Notes: generated from the sequence alone by a model not told the origin. DNA of 64,000 nt from Antedon mediterranea (GCF_964355755.1 NC_092673.1:501001-565000); one strand, 5' to 3'; counted from the first letter of the stretch, positions 49,301 to 62,100 are shown. Made by a program: numbers and translations.

Positions 49301-50600
49301 AACTGGTACCTCTACAAAAAAACTTTGCCACTTGCAATCTTTGGGGGCGCTAAACACGCAAAATTCACACAGCAGTATTCTGCAAGGTCTGAGTTATAAT
49401 CTGCAAAACAGGAGCTTAGCGAGTCCCACTGATACAACAGTCTTGGATGGCATGCTTGAAAATACACCATTATCACCGTTAAAACCACCGCTGGTGTCAA
49501 CACCAAAGAAACCACCAGCTGTGGTTCCTTCGACATCATTGCCAACTGGTGCTTCAGGATTGTTATTGGCAGCAGCCTCTACGTCCACTACATCAGGAAG
49601 CATATTGTTGTCGAAGATGCCAGGCGGAGGCACCATGACATCTGCTTCGAAAACTGACACGCCACAAACCACAGCGCAGCTCAAAACCACAAAGGTTTCA
49701 TCAGAAGTAGCTCTTCAAGCTCTCATTGCAGCTCAAGCGCAGCCTACTGCTATCCTTTCGCCCATGAAGACTGGGATAACACCCGATATCTATGATGCAC
49801 GTATTCAGGCAATTCAAAAGCTACAGTTTCATGACTTTCCTCTAACCACTGCTTCACTACTTGTTAACAAGGGAGCTACTTCGTCTTTTACTCAAGCAAA
49901 GATTCTGTCAAATATGCAACAACAGCAAAATATTGAGAAAATAACAATGACGAAAGCTGAAACAACCACTAGTATTTTAACATCAATGGCGCCTTCATCA
50001 AAATCCTCCTACTCCGTGCAGTTGCCGTCAGTTGCCATGAAGAAGCTTGATGCAAATGCCATCGTTGGCACAGCACCATCTGCGGCATCTTTACTGGTGC
50101 CAACTGAAGTATTATCTATGAAAAAGAGCGAAGCAACTGCTCTTAGAATAGCTTTGACATCTCAGCCGACAGTCCGGTTATCGGTAACAGATCAGTTATT
50201 GGCGGAAAACTCTCGGGCCGCATTGTCAACAGAGAGTACAAACTTAAATCTAGATTCTCATACAATGTCACTTTTGACTCAACTTCCATCTTTGATGGCT
50301 GAAGATGAAACTACTACGCCTGAACAAAAAGTTCACAAATTGGAACATTTGGAAAAACTTAAAGAAGTAACACCCCAAGAAGAAAAGTCTCAACAGAAAA
50401 ATCTCAAGGAAGATGATCTGAAAGAAGAAGAACTATTGAAAAATGACGTCAATAAAGAGGCTTTAAATATGTCGTCCTCATCCTCAACATCCTCCTGTAG
50501 TTCTCTAGATACAGAGAGTCTGCCAACAGTTTCTCTTTTCACTGCAACCAGAACAAGACGTGTCCGGGCTCCAAAGTCCTTCTCTGACTATACTGAATAA
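43357..50600 (+). CDS. KANSL3: KAT8 regulatory NSL complex subunit 3, 12 coding exons
   Basis: Exons: 43357-43571, 43801-43971, 44460-44550, 44668-44751, 44895-45134, 45549-45767, 45975-46046, 47048-47122, 47450-47671, 47956-48150, 48567-48702, 49081-50600. The sum is 3,240 nt, 1,079 residues; human KANSL3 is about 900, the excess being in the disordered C-terminal half. The start ATG is the first in frame after a TAG at 43330. Conserved blocks: [106 protein letters not shown]3 is a nuclear scaffold of the MOF/KAT8 histone acetyltransferase complex. Its core resembles an alpha/beta-hydrolase, but the elbow here is GWNVG, with Asn where a catalytic Ser would be, so it is expected to be inactive as in the human protein. 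The last exon is a 1.5-kb Ser/Thr-rich tail ending with a basic [11 protein letters not shown] block. An unusual donor is CAA|GTTAGT after exon 10. Confidence 0.95.
44031..44163. mobile_element. MITE family A, copy 4 (right end truncated)
   Basis: Left end AAAGCTCTGTCTAC; the core includes a duplicated ~23-bp CCAAATATGGTAGTGATAT. It ends ACATAAAGTTTG without the outer right repeat. In a KANSL3 intron. Confidence 0.82.
44244..44424. mobile_element. MITE family B, copy 3
   Basis: Nearly the same sequence and order as the 37218-37399 copy, including AACTTCGCTTGTCATTGGTT. Ends are TGTGGTTTCCACTAG and CTTAGGGGGAACCAAACTT, more worn than copy 2. It lies just upstream of KANSL3 exon 3. Confidence 0.88.
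45328..45476 (+). mobile_element. tRNA-derived SINE, copy 2
   Basis: Head GTCTTGGTGGTTAACGTGCT and GGTTCAATCC; tail GGCGAGTTACTCGCTGTTGG. It matches the element at 21226-21456 but has a shorter middle. In a KANSL3 intron. Confidence 0.7.
45781..45916. mobile_element. MITE family B fragment beside KANSL3 exon 6
   Basis: Contains GATGCAACGCAAG, CCATCGCTTGTGATTAATCAA and CAAAACCAAGCTTT. The left end includes a 21-bp direct duplication of AAGAACAAGGACGCAAAAA. It starts within 15 bases of the exon's splice donor. Confidence 0.65.
46060..46720. mobile_element. Widespread 'CCTCCGCCAAGGAGGT' type DNA element
   Basis: Left end TTACCTCCGCCAAGGAGGTA followed by a GTTTGTTTGTTTGTTTGTTAGC run and CAGGATTACTCAAAAAGTAA. 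The right end GGCGGAGGTATGCACTCTCGG then TGGCTTTCTAGTT. This end signature is familiar from non-autonomous elements found across marine animals. About 660 bp, in a KANSL3 intron; no gene inside. Confidence 0.7.
46849..47030. mobile_element. MITE family A, copy 5 with internal repeat expansion
   Basis: Ends AAAGCTCTGTCTACACTATC and TTTGATAGTGTAGACCATGCTT. The core has four copies of a ~24-bp CCAAATATGGTA(T/G)TGATAT unit, compared with one in other copies. It lies 17 bases before KANSL3 exon 8. Confidence 0.88.
48235..48345. mobile_element. MITE family A, copy 6 (internal deletion)
   Basis: Both ends are present (AAAGCTCTACACTATC; TTTGATAGTGTAGACAGAGC), but the palindromic centre is mostly missing. 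In a KANSL3 intron. Confidence 0.8.
48720..48935 (+). mobile_element. tRNA-derived SINE of another subfamily
   Basis: Head TTGGAGTTGTGGCTTGGTGA with GTCCTGGGTTCAAGTCC as B-box region. The body ends AACGGGATTGCCACCTTTAAG. It differs from the elements at 21226 and 45328 in both anticodon region and tail. In a KANSL3 intron. Confidence 0.6.
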
Positions 50601-50760
50601 AAAACTATATTATTATATATATTATATATAATTTTTTTTTTCAAATTTCTGTACAAACTGGTCTCTGATTTTTGCATAGAGATTTAGTAGGTAAAACCTA
50701 TAGTAGGGTTTTCTAAACAATCGTTTACATTTTTATAGATAAATATATAGCAACAATAAC

Positions 50761-50766
50761 AATAAA
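50761..50766 (+). terminator. Candidate polyadenylation signal, KANSL3
   Basis: AATAAA stands 160 bases after the KANSL3 stop codon, following an AT-rich stretch. It is placed by motif and distance only. Confidence 0.45.
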
Positions 50767-53544
50767 ATACATAATTCAAGACACAAATTATTTCTGGGAT
50801 TCGAAATGTTTCAATAACTCAATACTGTAAATAATAAATAGGTTAAAATTTGAATTTTATCGCGATTCGACGTTTTTTAAATAATCATATGCTAATGTTC
50901 ACTTTGATGTGTACGATTCCCTTGAGAGTTGTAAACGTACGTTATCTGTCTAATCGACTCAAGTGGCTGCAGCACGCATCACTGGGTTTCTTTATATGAG
51001 ATCTCTGAATTGAATACAATAGGCTACGAGCGTTTCCATTGATTCATGCTAAGCAGCCACAGATGTCAAAACCTACCACCTGTGAATTCAAACTCCTCGT
51101 CCTTCTTTCTCAATTGTTAATCTCGAATATTATCATATATTATGCGATTCCTTTGTTCCATTTGTATTTTATACTATTCATTATTTCAGATTCTTTGTAT
51201 TTTTAAAAGATGGGATAACTTAAAAAAGAATGAGTTTTAAATTGGTTCCAAATGTTTTTGAAAAAATAGGCCTATGGTTAAACAGTGTTTGGTAAAAAAA
51301 CAAAAGGGGCATACATGTCGTAATTGAGTAATCATTAAATGTGTCGTTTAAAAAAAAAATGGTTGAATTTTTCAAGTTGATAAATTTAAATATATATATT
51401 TTTAGATAGTTATCAATGATATATACCACACCAGATGACCGCTCTCTACGCGTCGTACACTTAAGTATTAAGTATCTCAACACTTGGGTTGTCTGTGAAA
51501 ACTCTGTGTGAAATAAACACTCAATTATTTGTATGTGCGCCGAGATAACACCAACATATCCATGTTTAATGTTTGTTTCTCGCCAAACGACGCGTAAGTG
51601 TTTGCCTATCCGCTTGGGGATGACGATGATAATTGTTTTGGCCCGCAGCCGACGGCCAAAACTAACCGTCTTAATTTAATTACGAAGCAGATAATATGGG
51701 TGTTAGGCACAGAGACCCGGCAAAAGTGCCACCTGTGGTCAATCGCATCTTCATTGAAATTTACCAGAAGCTTTAGATGTGTCAATTTCCTTAAGAACCT
51801 CGCCATAATCTATTAAATATACGTTTTTAGTGGACACCCTATATACCGTGGAGGCTATCCTGATTTGAGGTTTGTTAGGCTAAAACCGAATCATAATTTC
51901 CGCCATAATATATAGCAGGCGATGAGAGAAATATCCAGCGTCAAAAGGGAAGAGAGTTAATAGCTGCGTTGTTTCATTTCCAATCATTCACGACTTGGAC
52001 AAACTTTGTAACAGTTTTAGATAATTTGTTGTTTATCAGATTTAAATTCGTTATCCCATTTGCTGACGTGCTGCTAAAATGAATTATGAACAATATGTGA
52101 TCAAATAATTTTTATTTTTAAATTGAACAGCGATGAAAATGAATAATATGATGTCAAAAATCAACATCCTCCGTACTCAGCGTGGTCAATATACATTATT
52201 AAGTATAATGCTATACGCAATTGTGATTGGTTGAAAGTATTCAGCTTGAACGTAATCCGAGACGCTTACTAAAGAATAGATTATTAGGCCTAAGGTTTTT
52301 GACGTTGAATGTCCGATAAATAAAAGCACTCATCCAAAAATGTAGAGAGTAAATTACAGGTTTTATAAAACTGTAAAGAACAATAAGAACTGGGGTAATG
52401 CTAGCTGTGTTTTGAAAATAATAAAATGACGTAGTTTTGTAGTTTAAAAATAATCTGCCGTGATTTATTTCGAACTTCAGTAGCCACAATTAAACATAAA
52501 CCTACTTTTTGATTTCAACCACCCATACCTTTAGTGATGACATGATTGTTATAAAATGTCACGTTTTGAGTTTTACGAGTCATTAATTGTAAAAGGGTCT
52601 ACTACATACACCTAACGCACCTGGTAGTGCTTGACTTCTGGGTCAAACAAGCATTTTCGTCGGCCTAGGAAAAGAGCCAATTCTTTTACAGGCTTAAGTC
52701 AAACTTCCTGCGAGTTTCTTCGGAAGAGATGATGTATTTAAAAGGTTAATCAGCAAATAGTAAACACTGGCTTCTTTTTTAGCCAACAAATTATGTTGAG
52801 TTTCTTGGCGCTAGTTATGTTTTGTTTTATCAATGGTTTTATTTGATTAAAAACACGTTTCAGCAACAATAATTACCTATAGAGAGTTTAGAGGTGAAAC
52901 ATTAATTGGGGGCTACGTGCCGTTTATAATCGTGAATCTTGGGAGATTTAAGATTAATTTAGCAAGTTCGTGAAAAGGTAGCTTACGATTGTAAACTTTA
53001 TATAAAACGGTTACTGAATGAGAGGGTTGAAAGTGGTCCGAGTAGCTTTGACATGCGACGGTATTTCGACGCGCGCGCTTTCGACAACGAACACGCACAC
53101 TATGCACGGTTGCGCTTGGTGTTAAAATGGGTACAAATGACATTTTCTTTTTCACGTTCCCTATCGACATTTAGGAACAATCGTACGTATGATGTATTTG
53201 TGGCTGGGACGCGTTTATAACACGTTTAAGCGAACACGTGTCGCGTATACAACTTTCAACTTGTAGCTTCTGGAATAGTGTTCATTTAATATGTTTGGGC
53301 AGTTTCGCGGTATTGTCGCTGTCATCGGTATAGCGCAGCCTATCAGCTGTTAACTTTGTATTTAAATTTAGCCTCTGTTACACTCATGACCAGACGTCTG
53401 GCAGTGTTATCAGCTACCCTCGTCGTCTTGAAAAACGTTTTCATGCCAACTAAATGTGTAAAGTTACTTTCGATTCTAAGTAATACTGAATATTTATGAA
53501 TGTCGCCTATATAATACAAAATTAACTTGCTGGATGGGCCTAAA

Positions 53545-53595
53545 GCATGGGTCCCACTTGAACGCCGACGCAAGTGAGTTGACCAATCCCCGCCT
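53545..53595. mobile_element. MITE family B end fragment
   Basis: CATGGGTCCCACTTGAACGC followed by GACGCAAGTGAGTTGACCAAT matches the left end of family B. The rest is absent. Confidence 0.5.
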
Positions 53596-54370
53596 CTTGA
53601 AGTAGGCTAAATCAACAATTTGAGACAAAAAAACGATATTTTTGGCTTAAATTAATATAATTGTGGATGTTCGTTATGATTAGTCTGTATACAATGATTT
53701 ATCTAGGCTATAGTATTATATTATACAGGTCTAATGTTATGGTACTTGAATGCGTTATGGAATCTTTCCATCTCGATAATCTTTGTAACAATTTATTTCC
53801 TAAGGAAATGTTGATCTAAATACATAATTTGTTTAGCATAATTAATATGCACTCGTCCTCAATTCATCTGCCTCCTGATATAATCACTATAGCAGCAGCG
53901 TAATGCTCATTCGCTACCAGAATTCACCAGCGTGTCTAATGCCTGCTTAGTTGATTATTTGTGTTCACATGCCAAACACAGTTGTATTCTTGTTTTTAAT
54001 CCAAGCGCGTAAAATGCAATCTGTTTCCCGGCAGCGGTCGGTGTGCCGTCTGCGCATTATCAATATTTCCAGATGCGCGCTTTATTTATCAATCTGTTTA
54101 TTTCATGTTTGGTTTGATTAATACATGTCGGTCTTCGTGTTTTTAATTCGGTCATTCTATGAATGAATTATACATTATGAAAAAAGCACTTACATTATAT
54201 ATTAAAAACCATTGTCAAATGCGAATGCGTACCATTGATTTTGTTTTATAACAGTGTTATGCAAATATGAAGAACAATGATTTTACATTTTATTATCGCA
54301 CATAATCGATCGCAACAACTACATACGATTTTATTATAGACATTATCGTTGAGAAAATGATCTCTGGGTA

Positions 54371-54445
54371 GTTGAGAGTTGACGTGTTGAGAGTTGACGC
54401 GTTGAGAGTTGACGTGTTTAGAATTGACGCGTTTAGAGTTGACGC
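54371..54445. repeat. 15-bp tandem repeat, five copies
   Basis: GTTGAGAGTTGACG(T/C) repeats five times with the last two reading GTTTAGA(A/G)TTGACGC. Period 15 keeps frames open on both strands (VDVLRVDALRVDVF type), which is a by-product. Confidence 0.9.
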
Positions 54446-56584
54446 ACACGCCATGTACATTACGTGGTGTCACTTGCGTATATCGATTTTAATTAAAATC
54501 CAAGGCCAGTTTAAAATGAAGTTCAATACATTAGTTTCCTTATACGTCTGTGAATAATAGGGTATATATTTATAAATTATAATCGGATTAAAAATACGTA
54601 AATCTGAAATACGACTTACTGTAAGTATTACTATATACATTTAGGTCAAATTCTTTTTTTTTATTTTAATTTTTTTCTACTGGATATTACAATAGATAAT
54701 TGAAATGTAGTATATGTTTACTATGGAACGCCACCTGCTTGATAAAATATATACGACATAATAATATGATTGTAGGAAATGTAGTATGGAACGCCACCTG
54801 TTTGATTGGATTAGTTGTACCAATAACCAATAAAATAAACAAACAAAAAAACAAAATCAAGCTATTATCTTTTTTAAAAAGGTATGAAAATACTAAATAG
54901 ATATGAGGTATCCATCATACTCTTAGAAACAAATCATATAACATTGATTGATGGAATAATTTTGGTGACGAGCCAACGGATTAATAATGTCACTCATAAT
55001 GTCGCCCGTATCACTCATTTGTCACTTAGACGTAAATACATGTCACACAATGTCATATGCTACACATGTTAGATTTCAATATCACTATGTGTATATGATT
55101 GCCACCAACGTGTCACTCGTATAACTCAATTATCACCCTGCACGATTTTGGATCAAAATCTCAATCAAAATAATTCCCTGAATTTAGGTTTTTCATATTG
55201 ATATAGTTTAAAAAGTGATGAGGTATATTTTGCGAAGCCATTGAAGACAAATAGCTTCAGTGATTGGATTATCAGAACCTACATTCGAATTAGTTGATCA
55301 TAATGGGATACGGAAAAAAACTCTCGTCTCGATAAGAAAATTATTATGTAGTGTTTGTTATTTTTTGATATTCCTAACAATGGCTTCAATAACTGAATAG
55401 ACACGCTAATCAAAAACGGCTGTAGGCTTGCTTATTTCAAACTCGACAGGTGTCTTTTCGTCTCTGTCTTCCTCCATCCATCATCCATATTATGAACCAA
55501 CATAATTAGCCTATAGGCTAATAATTATTCGTACAACTTATGCATGAAAATCGGCCTCAGGATTGAAGCTCATACTTCGGTTAGCGTTGTTCTCGGGGAA
55601 TATTGCCTTTTGAATGGCACATCAAATCGTACTCACGTGGCGTCATACTTTCATCTTTAACGCGACACGCGTACGTACGTAAGCGCTTCATTGTGTGACA
55701 CACCTACCTACCTGTACACAAATCACACGTATTCTTCCGCTCATCAGCATAATCTAGACACATCCTCTACTATACGCGCGCGCATCGGCCTTAATTTCTT
55801 CCTGTGTCGAAACGGTTGTGTTTAACGGCACGCCCTTCGCGTAAATATTTACATAAATCCAGGCGTTCTATAGGCCTACCTTTTATTTTACTTATCGGCA
55901 CATTCTGACGCGCAATACTGGAGAATCATGAAAGCATTTAAAAAAAAGCGAGAGTTTCATCAATTAAGTTCAGATTAATTTTTATAAAACCTGTTAATAT
56001 ACAAAGCGTCGATATTCTTTCAGTGATAAATGTTTAAAAACACGGAAACGAGTAATTAAGCCTGTGAATAAGACCTGTGTACATCGTTTATGCAGATAAT
56101 AATATCGTAATTATTATAACTTGGAACTTATCAATTTGATAACGTCGCTTAATGAGAAAAGCACGCTTAACGGTCTCTCTACTTATAATACAAAGTAGAG
56201 TGACGTTGATTAATGCTTCGACTCTCTTTACAGGAGAGAGAAGACATGAACATCTGTAAAGCGCTTGATGCGTTACTCATAGATGTTTCCACTTCAACTG
56301 TTTTAATAATGAAAATATTCAGTAGCGAGAATGATAATAAACAATAGACAGCTGTTAAAGGATATTATGTAATAGGATCATTGCTTCAACAAAAACCGAC
56401 GCAAAATATTATCCAATATTTTTCAATGAATGTGTTATCAATATTGATATATTCTCTGTATTTCAATGCTGCTAACACGGTTGAATTTAATTTATGTTGA
56501 TGACATGAATAATATACTAAGTACTAATACTGTAAGCCTACTATAATGTATATTTTCATCATTTCGGTGCACGTTGATTTTAAA

Positions 56585-56775
56585 GCCTATTTTCCACAGG
56601 CGAAATAGTTCGCGCGAATCGAAAGCGCCAGCTTATACGCATGCGTATTCCTGTTTTCATCTTCCCCATCCTTCTTGCGACGACGCAACCAAATATTTAA
56701 CCAATTACTGTTGTCGCTTCGGGTGTCAACTCACTTTTGCGTTGCGCCACGTCGTTGCGTTGGGAACTAAAACCG
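56585..56775. mobile_element. Probable diverged MITE family B copy
   Basis: The right part GTGTCAACTCACTTTTGCGT, TGCGCCACGTCGTTGCGTTGG and GGAACTAAAAC resembles the family B right arm. The left part CCTATTTTCCACAGGCGAAA is a weak match to the end. An open frame of 122 codons spans it but is not supported as a gene. Confidence 0.4.
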
Positions 56776-58392
56776 TGTTTTTCGGCGCATTACAATCTAA
56801 ATTCATTGCAAATATTTTGTTTAATGTGTTCATTAAAAGCGAATCGAATAACATTTTATTTCCTCATGAACCTGTTCCCTTGGCAATTTGCAATCAAACA
56901 GACTTTTGCCTATTAAGATGTTTTTATATTTTTAAAAAGTGATAATAAAACCATGAATTGAATCGATATGAATAGCGCATTGTATTCCTTATTATTGAAT
57001 TGGAGACTCAACTCCGATACGTCATAACAGTACAATCATTTTTACTTTATTATTATTTTTTGTATAAACGTAAAATTGACCTTTAAATAGTTGTTAATAT
57101 AGGATAGAATAATAATATTTTTTATATATGAAATGATTAATATTATTGTCTTCGATGGTTTACAAATTCTATATTCGCCATTATAAAGATATGTTTTCTT
57201 GAGACCCATTCGAATTCACTTCAAGAAAAGCGCCCATCGGACTCATACTCGGATACATTGTTATAATTATCATAAAGGAAGTTCATTTTACTTCCTCATG
57301 GTTATATCAAGTACGTTAGTTTAGTCTGATTTCGAGCGCCTGATTTAAAACGCTAAATAACGCGACAGTTCAGTGGCCGTTCACAATGCTCATCAACGAT
57401 TTTCCCGTCATTCTAAATGAGTTTGCGTTACCATCAATTATGATGAAATATTGTTTAAGAGTGGTAACGCTAGATGCGGCGGGAGAAGTTTATTAAAAAT
57501 CTCAACGTTCATCGATTAAGCAGCGAATTCAATAGATGAATACACTGCAACCTGGCGCTGGTGTTTACATAGGCGACTCAAAATATTCGCAATATACACG
57601 TCCTTTGTGAATAATTCTATCTGATTAGCAGGCACACAGGTGGTAAGAAGTAGCGTCGGTATATCCGGATGTACAACGAAATTACGCTGTTCAGATTACT
57701 AACAGAGGCGTTAATATTAACGTATAATCGAAACATGTTCGCGATTGTAACGGTGATGTGAGGTGATAATACCATTTTTCATTACGTTATCGATGTTAAT
57801 ACAGTTATACTACACGTTATCGATTAATAATATTATATATTATATAGGTCTACAGTTGGGAAAAAAAACCCCGCCTTATCTGGAATTTATTGTAATTCAT
57901 ATTCGTGGATTGTGAAAGAAGAATAATATCGCCTGGGATATGAAATTTGAACGTGTTGTTAATATTAGGAAGAGCGTTAAGTAGCCGGGTGGTGAGCTGG
58001 TTGGCGTTTTGTACGAGCCAGGTGTGAGGTTAATTTGAGCGGGCTGAATAAATAAAAGCGGCTGGGAGAAGCGTAGCTGTGAAACACGATCGACAAGGCA
58101 ACAGTTATCATGCATATACCGATTTTAATTTGAAATTGTAATTTGTGTGCGCTGCTAAGCCTTCGATAACAATCGTTTAATCAACTAGAGAGAAACAGAT
58201 CTTCGCATGCCGTTTGTATTCATCGTCTATGCATGCAATTCAATCGAGCTTGACTATTGAACATCTGGGCGCATTCAAAGACAATATCGCTCAAGCGTAG
58301 CAACTTAACCACAAACACTTTACACTCAACAGAATAATACGAATTCTCTCCTTGACTCTGTAGAACAAAGCGCTATTTTGATTTCTCGTTCG

Positions 58393-58400
58393 ATATAAAT
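58393..58400 (+). promoter_or_regulatory. TATA-like motif before the ATOH8-like start
   Basis: ATATAAAT lies only ~20 bases before the predicted ATG. If it were a working TATA box, transcription would begin at or after that ATG, and Met-31 or a later Met would be the start. It may be chance in AT-rich sequence. Confidence 0.15.
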
Positions 58401-58416
58401 ACCCCTTGTACCACCC

Positions 58417-59184
58417 ATGAACGGAACAGAGACAGAGTCAACCCGTGATCATGTGGCAAGCGATGAGTGGGTTGAAACGGGATGGGAAAATTCACCGGAC
58501 GAGATGAATTTGCCTAGGCCGATGAAATCTGGATCAAGCAGGAAAAATAAACGGAAGCAGAGAGAGCCTAAACGAATTAACACCTCGGATTCCGACAAGC
58601 CAGTCATAGAAGATACAGCAGACCATATCGTGTCACAAGGACCATGCTCCGCCGACGAAGCAGACTCTGACAATGAACTTAGTTTAAATACTTCGATGGC
58701 TTCTTCTATCGAGACGCATACACCGATACAGGGGAACCCTTTTCCCAGCCCGAGTCCAAGTCCAACTGAACTACAACAACATTCTCCTATTGATTACTCG
58801 TTTAGTGCTGGAGAAGATACACCCGTAAAGACACCCAGGAAAAAACACACTCGTTCTTATAAAAATTTAAGTCGTTCGAGACGAATCGTCGCCAACGCAC
58901 GTGAACGAAACCGTGTACACACGATCAGTGCGGCGTTCGAAGGACTGCGCAGAGCCGTACCGTCGTATTCTCATAACCAAAAACTGTCGAAATTGGCCAT
59001 ATTAAAAATAGCATGTTGCTATATTTTAGCACTTTCTCGTCTAGCAGATGTTGATTGTGCTACTACTACGGACTCTAACGATGACATAAGTTTTGAGGAG
59101 TGTGTTGAACTTTGTACGAAAACATTACAGGCCGAAGGCAGATCTAAACGAAGAAAGGTAAGTTATAGTCACAATTATTGGTAG
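58417..59184 (+). CDS. ATOH8: Atonal homologue 8-like (Net family) bHLH transcription factor, main exon
   Basis: The open frame of 255 residues starts at the first ATG after a short AT-rich leader. Residues ~154-208 are a bHLH: basic region with NARERNRVHTISAAFEGLR, loop with PSYSHNQ, helix 2 with KLSKLAILKIACCYILALS. The following motif FEECVELCTKTLQAEGRSK is the C-terminal signature of the Net/ATOH8 family, which normally ends a few residues later. Family members are nuclear E-box-binding regulators of neural, muscle or kidney differentiation. The N-terminal 150 residues are acidic/Ser-rich and poorly conserved. A strong donor AAG|GTAAGT sits at 59157/59158, just after the family signature, so the last residues shown (VSYSHNYW) may be replaced by a short downstream exon, as in vertebrate ATOH8. 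The gene is more CpG-rich than KANSL3 or EXOC6. Confidence 0.88.
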   Translation: MNGTETESTRDHVASDEWVETGWENSPDEMNLPRPMKSGSSRKNKRKQREPKRINTSDSDKPVIEDTADHIVSQGPCSADEADSDNELSLNTSMASSIETHTPIQGNPFPSPSPSPTELQQHSPIDYSFSAGEDTPVKTPRKKHTRSYKNLSRSRRIVANARERNRVHTISAAFEGLRRAVPSYSHNQKLSKLAILKIACCYILALSRLADVDCATTTDSNDDISFEECVELCTKTLQAEGRSKRRKVSYSHNYW

Positions 59185-62100
59185 TAGGCCTACCACGAAA
59201 AAAAACTCCTCTTTTTGTGCTTCTTCGTGTTGTACTGAGCAGTGAGAAAGAACATAAAAAGTGTGCGTAAATAAGGACATATACATAATGCTCCAGTTGT
59301 CACATGTTTAGTTTAGTAAATATATCGTCCAGTTTGCCAAAATATTAAATTGATAATTTACTGAAACGAATTAGGGATATCGGACTTAATGATGGTAACA
59401 AAAACACCTTCGTGAAATTCTAAAAAAACCGTTCCCAGTAATAAAAAAAACAAAACCCACATATTTTAACGGTAGACCTATTTAGTTTACTAACGGTTCT
59501 GTCGAAATTTCAATTCGTAGTAATGAAAAAAATTTGCCTAAATTATGTTAAATAGGTTTAACCAGTATTTTGCTTGTTACTAAACTCATTCCACTGGATT
59601 TGTGTGTCCTATATTATTGCTTTGCAAAACATTATTTCAAAACCTTTGACGTTTAGTTAGCGCAAAGTTCGATCTAACTATTCAAGTCAGATATCTGTCG
59701 ATCGGATCGATCTTTACATCAGTAAATCATGAATATTAATAATGGAAATTTAATGAGTGTCTATTGATAATTACAACATTTGATGCTTTAGAAAATAAAC
59801 GTATTGTTTATCAAGTATAGGCCTAAGAAAATTTTGAATTTGATTAATATCCTTATATAGCGTAATGCGTGATATAAGCCCAGGCCTCATGGAGTGTACA
59901 GTAGTACGACGTATTATGGTCAGAACCAGTAATCGGTGGTTGCCTCAATAATGTCCATTTCTCAATAGATTTTTTAAAAGTACCGCCTTTATTCATTCAA
60001 TGTTACATAAAGAACAATTACAGAATCTCGATATATATTATTTTCTGCATATTTTTTGTTATGTTATCTATTACAAAATATATTGCATGTTTAATAAAAA
60101 AAAGTTGTTTAGTTATGAAACGTTTGTTAACTTATCATAATAATAATAATCTCAATAGATTATAAAAATTAAGAATTAAAAAATATTTTTTGTAATATTT
60201 CAAACCTTCTTATAAATTATATTCGGATAATTATATTGGTGTTGCTTAGCGTGGTCTTACACTAGAATATTGAATCATATAGATATAGTAGTGAACTCCA
60301 ATATACACGATATGTATCACCTGAACACTTCTATAAATATAGTGCTCGACTAATGCAATAACACTCACTCAATGTGAACTTAGAATTATAATTTTGATAC
60401 ATGGATTTATTAATTTTTTTTTTTATTCGAAATCGACCACACTTACCGGAAACCATGTTCTATTGTTGTTCTTTATACCAACACAAACGACGTTAACAAT
60501 AGAATTCCGCTTTTTGGAGTATTAGGCCTAAACCTATTTATTTGTCCAAACAAAGATAGAAAGGTCACGTTAGGTTTGTTCTACTTTCTCCACTGTGTTT
60601 CATTTAATTTTTTTCCAAAATGTATATTTTTAAAAAGTGTAGAAAAAAAATTTAAAAAAAGAAATAAAACCATGAACAAAATAGAATTATAGTAATATGG
60701 AGTATAGGTCAATACACTTTCATACTTGATAATGGTAACTGAATAAAGTGAGTGAGTAAAGTGTTTCCCCCAAAAAACAGATAATATATAGATTTAGATG
60801 ATTCAGGAACAGTTAAAACATTGAATACAAAGAAATTGAATACAAAATTGTGTGATTTTACTTTTATCTGTATTAGTGTATACAAAACAATTGTTTTATT
60901 AGCATTGTATTTACATACCAGCTGTGCAAAGAGGCGTATTCCTAACAAAACATTTTTATTAATTGATGACCTATTCAAAGTGCAATTCGAAAAAGTAATC
61001 ATGGTTTAAAAAAAAACAAAATTGAATCATGCAAATGTTTTAAACGTGAGTGATATTAGATGTATATTTCCATGCCTCTATACTTATTTAATATTTTATT
61101 ATTATGTCATTATACTTATAATAATTACGAAGAAAGACCGTTAACGTTTAATCTTTTTTCAGCAGAAGTACTAATCTTCTTGAGTGTATATTTACATTCT
61201 ACCACCTGTGTATTCAAACCATTCCCTCATTTGCATATTCATTACTGTATTTAGTACTGTATTAGATATAGTAAATAAATCGATGGTTAATTATTTTAAA
61301 ACATACGAATAAACTTAAATTTCTTAGAAGATGAGTCTGTCTTATATTATAATCGTAATCCTCAGCTGTGTGTCTTATTTAAACCTAACTTAACATTTGT
61401 CGCTACTGTATGAATATTTAAACTTTGAACCAATTTAATAGATAATGAAATTCAAATAAAGTTTAATATAGAATAATGAGGTTTTTATAATTGAACTGAA
61501 TGACTTAATGATTGTGCGAAATTATAGAACTTTGATCTTTGAAAATTACTTCAATATGCTTAAAACATATCCGTACTTAGGCCTAAAACAAATAGTAATA
61601 TAGCTGTGTTGTATTAAATTAACAAATGATAGTGACTGGACTGGGTACATAAAGCAACATAAAGAGTCAATAAAATTGAATTAAAGGCAATATAATATCA
61701 ATAAATTTAATAATGTACCGTGATAACTTGATTTCAACAATATAATTTTTATACTATATTCATAACTTAACATAAATTATAATACATCTATATTTGAATG
61801 AATTTAAGCCTTCAGACTAACATAATAAATAACTGAATGTCATATGGTGTACTACAGTGATCTGCTGAGTGTGCTAATAATAACCAAATTGAAATGCTGT
61901 ACTGTCTGTATCACGGATGTTCAATCGTTGGCTGCTTCTTACATGATGGGTTAGGCATATCATTAATATTACTACGGAAAATATATTGTGGACTTTTATT
62001 TATTTAAAACATTTTAATTGATTTCTTGATATTTAATTTGTCAATACCCATAAACTAATTAATAATGACAAACCAAATACATTGATAGATCATCATCTTG

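Larger units (their letters stand above)
50767..58392. other. CpG-richer intergenic region between KANSL3 and ATOH8-like gene
   Basis: No exon supported on either strand; the short frames here lack splice context. CpG-dense patches occur at 51,540-51,760, 53,030-53,240, 54,000-54,080, 55,640-55,860 and 56,580-56,780. This is where regulatory DNA for the bHLH gene would be expected, but I cannot identify individual sites. Confidence 0.45.

Noticed and set aside
56574-56942. 122-codon plus-strand frame
   Set aside because: Starts at a non-ATG codon, spans a probable MITE family B remnant, and has no splice sites or recognisable domain.
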